DNA of 64,000 nt from NCBI GenBank assembly GCA_030528555.1, contig JAUMYQ010000001.1, forward strand, positions 115,532 through 179,531, read 5' to 3'. The translations under genes were made by a program, and so were the position numbers. Below the pieces are notes generated by a model that was not told where the DNA came from, searched no databases, and saw only the letters and a program-made list of their open reading frames with translations. Position 1 is the first letter of the stretch, and every line of letters begins with the position of its first letter. The stretch comes from Porphyromonadaceae bacterium (lineage in GTDB: Bacteria > Bacteroidota > Bacteroidia > Bacteroidales > Porphyromonadaceae). Positions 62,589 to 64,000 of this stretch are shown here, in pieces.

Positions 62589-63635
62589 ATGTCTCAGGTC
62601 CTCAAGCTAAATAAACTGTGTACAGGCTATCGGGCATCAAGCTCAATGCATCTCGTTACTAGTGCCCCAGAGATTGGTGCGTACGCTGGAGAGCTAATCA
62701 TGCTTATGGGCCCTAATGGCTCTGGCAAATCAACCCTGATGCAAACAATAGCAGGCTTGATTGCTCCTATCTCGGGTAAGGTCGAGATTCTTGGGCAGGA
62801 TGTAGCTGTACTCAAGCACCGCGAGCGAGCTAGACTAATGAGCCTGGTGCTGACCGAGCGTATAGAGCACAGCAATCTCACGGTGTGGGATATTGTCACG
62901 ACTGGTCGCTATCCTTACCTGGGGCAGAGGGGGAAGCTTCGTGGTGAGGATGTAGATGTATTGAACCATTGTCTAGCCTGTTGTTGCGTAGAGCGGATGC
63001 AGCACAGATACTTCACTGAACTAAGTGATGGAGAGAAACAACGTGTGATGATAGCTAGAGCCTTGGCTCAAGAGACACCTCTCATGCTCCTAGATGAACC
63101 AACTGCGCATCTGGACCTTCCCAGCAGGCTCGAAATCCTCACCATGCTGAGAGGGCTTGCACGAGATCTCAAAAAGTGTATCCTGGTCTCTACACATGAG
63201 CTAGACTTAGCCCTAAAGTGGGCAGATATTATATGGCTATTGGATAGTCAACGGGGGCTAGAAGCAGCTGCTCCAGAGGACCTTGTCCTCTCGGGAAGTA
63301 TAGAACATGTATTTGGTGGTGAACCTCTGAACTTCGACACCTTCTCGGGCACGTTTAGCTTGAGTACCAATCATCATCAGTCTCTACTTGTATCCGCCCA
63401 AGGGCTACGGGGGGTATGGCTACAGCGTGCTATCTATCGTATGGGCTACATTGTGGTAGAAAAGAGCGTAGAGAAACAGGAAATAGCAATAGAAAATAAG
63501 GAAGAGGCGGATATGCCTTTTGTTACATCTGAGGGTGATGGTTGGAAACTATGTATCAATAACAAGAGTATCATTGTTCCCACACTCTATGCTCTGCAGC
63601 AAGCCCTAGAAGAATACTACCCTCTCAAAGCCTAG
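62589..63635 (+). CDS. ABC importer ATPase (BtuD/FecE-type) with C-terminal extension
   Basis: Cytoplasmic ATP-binding subunit. Walker A GPNGSGKST, signature LSDGEKQRVMIARALAQ, Walker B LMLLDEPTAHLD and the switch His in STHEL. The ATPase core ends near residue 245; about 100 further residues form an extra domain (FDTFSGTFSLSTNHHQSLLVSAQGLRGVWLQRAIYRMGY... YALQQALEEYY) seen in Bacteroidetes members of this family but absent from E. coli BtuD. Role of the extension unknown. Last gene of the operon. Confidence 0.9.
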   Translation: MSQVLKLNKLCTGYRASSSMHLVTSAPEIGAYAGELIMLMGPNGSGKSTLMQTIAGLIAPISGKVEILGQDVAVLKHRERARLMSLVLTERIEHSNLTVWDIVTTGRYPYLGQRGKLRGEDVDVLNHCLACCCVERMQHRYFTELSDGEKQRVMIARALAQETPLMLLDEPTAHLDLPSRLEILTMLRGLARDLKKCILVSTHELDLALKWADIIWLLDSQRGLEAAAPEDLVLSGSIEHVFGGEPLNFDTFSGTFSLSTNHHQSLLVSAQGLRGVWLQRAIYRMGYIVVEKSVEKQEIAIENKEEADMPFVTSEGDGWKLCINNKSIIVPTLYALQQALEEYYPLKA

Positions 63636-63865
63636 AGATATCGTCATGAAAGAGTATTGGTGACCGATACAAGCTCAAGCCTTAGTTTGATAGACCTACC
63701 ATTAGGATAGAAATAGATATGTAGAGGGAATGATTAATGTATATGAGACTGTATCCTTATGGGGAGAGCTTACTTCTGATGAGAGATGGAGTACTCCAAA
63801 AGCTTGGAGAGTAGCTGGGTTGGCTTAGAGATGATGAGGATTTTTTCCTCCTGGCTTAGGTTAAC
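63636..63865. other. Intergenic region between ABC importer and tRNA-Lys
   Basis: About 230 bases with no gene recognised and no obvious strong terminator. Confidence 0.4.
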
Positions 63866-63895
63866 TTGCAAATTTCGAAAATAGTATTACCTTTG
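63866..63895 (+). promoter_or_regulatory. Promoter of tRNA-Lys
   Basis: TTG at 63866-63868, a 19-base spacer and TACCTTTG at 63888-63895 match the Bacteroidetes consensus, about 50 bases before the tRNA 5' end. Confidence 0.55.
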
Positions 63896-63945
63896 CATTC
63901 GAATTGCGGGTTAGTTATTTACCCTGGTCTTTGCTAGATATGTTA

Positions 63946-64000
63946 GACTCTGTAGCTCAGTTGGTAGAGCAAATGACTCTTAATCATTGGGTCGTGAGTT
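63946..64000 (+). tRNA. tRNA-Lys (anticodon CTT), truncated by the window edge
   Basis: Acceptor strand GACTCTG (63946-63952), TA, D-stem GCTC/GAGC around AGTTGGTA, anticodon stem AATGA/TCATT with loop CTCTTAA (anticodon CTT at 63979-63981), variable loop GGGTC, then the 5' T-stem GTGAG and TT. The 3' end lies beyond the window. Confidence 0.95.

Overview
The window looks like chromosome from a Porphyromonas-type member of the Bacteroidales. Several things point that way: a SusC/SusD (RagA/RagB-type) outer-membrane pair, a 2179-residue surface protein ending in a type IX secretion (Por) sorting domain, type III glutamine synthetase, a Bacteroidetes-style topoisomerase IV, promoters of the form TTTG-N19/20-TAnnTTTG, and A-rich leaders without strong Shine-Dalgarno sequences. 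The assignment rests on gene families and promoter style; no 16S rRNA is present. No phage, insertion sequence or CRISPR array was seen. The right edge cuts a tRNA-Lys gene.

Layout. 1-8.97 kb: a promoter followed by a compact five-gene plus-strand operon (SusC, SusD, zinc metallohydrolase lipoprotein, DUF4302 lipoprotein, BACON-like lipoprotein) closed by a strong terminator. 9.0-17.4 kb: a repeat-bearing spacer, then parC, a GH3/beta-lactamase fusion and parE. 17.8-25.7 kb: SPOR lipoprotein, murB, a metallo-beta-lactamase-fold/LipB fusion, a DUF2721 protein with a long charged tail, a transglutaminase-like lipoprotein, a GH130 phosphorylase, an NlpE-like lipoprotein and a membrane protein resembling a sensor kinase without its kinase. 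25.9-31.9 kb: glycosyltransferase, pdxH, a DUF695 protein, glnN and a MATE exporter, ending at a perfect 25-bp hairpin shared with the convergent tyrS. 32.0-42.7 kb (minus strand): tyrS, meaB, uridine phosphorylase, a propeller-like exported protein, the hpf/xerC/tatD/prenyl-synthase operon, a TonB protein and lactate permease. 43.2-45.5 kb (plus strand): an unrecognised protein paired with a cytoplasmic trypsin-like protease. 45.6-53.0 kb: purH and the rod-shape operon mreB-mreC-mreD-mrdA-rodA. 53.4-63.6 kb: the giant T9SS surface protein followed by a BtuF/BtuC/BtuD-type ABC importer.

How it fits together. The window combines housekeeping (topology, wall synthesis, purines, lipoate, PLP) with nutrient capture: a SusCD system that carries its own metallohydrolase, a TonB protein, and a corrinoid- or iron-chelate-type importer beside a surface protein with a DUF4465 domain. 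MeaB implies a B12-dependent methylmalonyl-CoA mutase, which would fit cobalamin salvage, but no riboswitch was found to confirm the ligand.

The points most worth a second look are: (1) three copies of a roughly 90-112 bp intergenic hairpin repeat in which the core hairpin of one copy is the exact reverse complement of another; (2) the two-gene protease module at 43.2-45.5 kb; (3) the MBL/LipB fusion; (4) the T9SS giant plus importer; and (5) a pair of mutually inverted hairpins at 22.1 kb.
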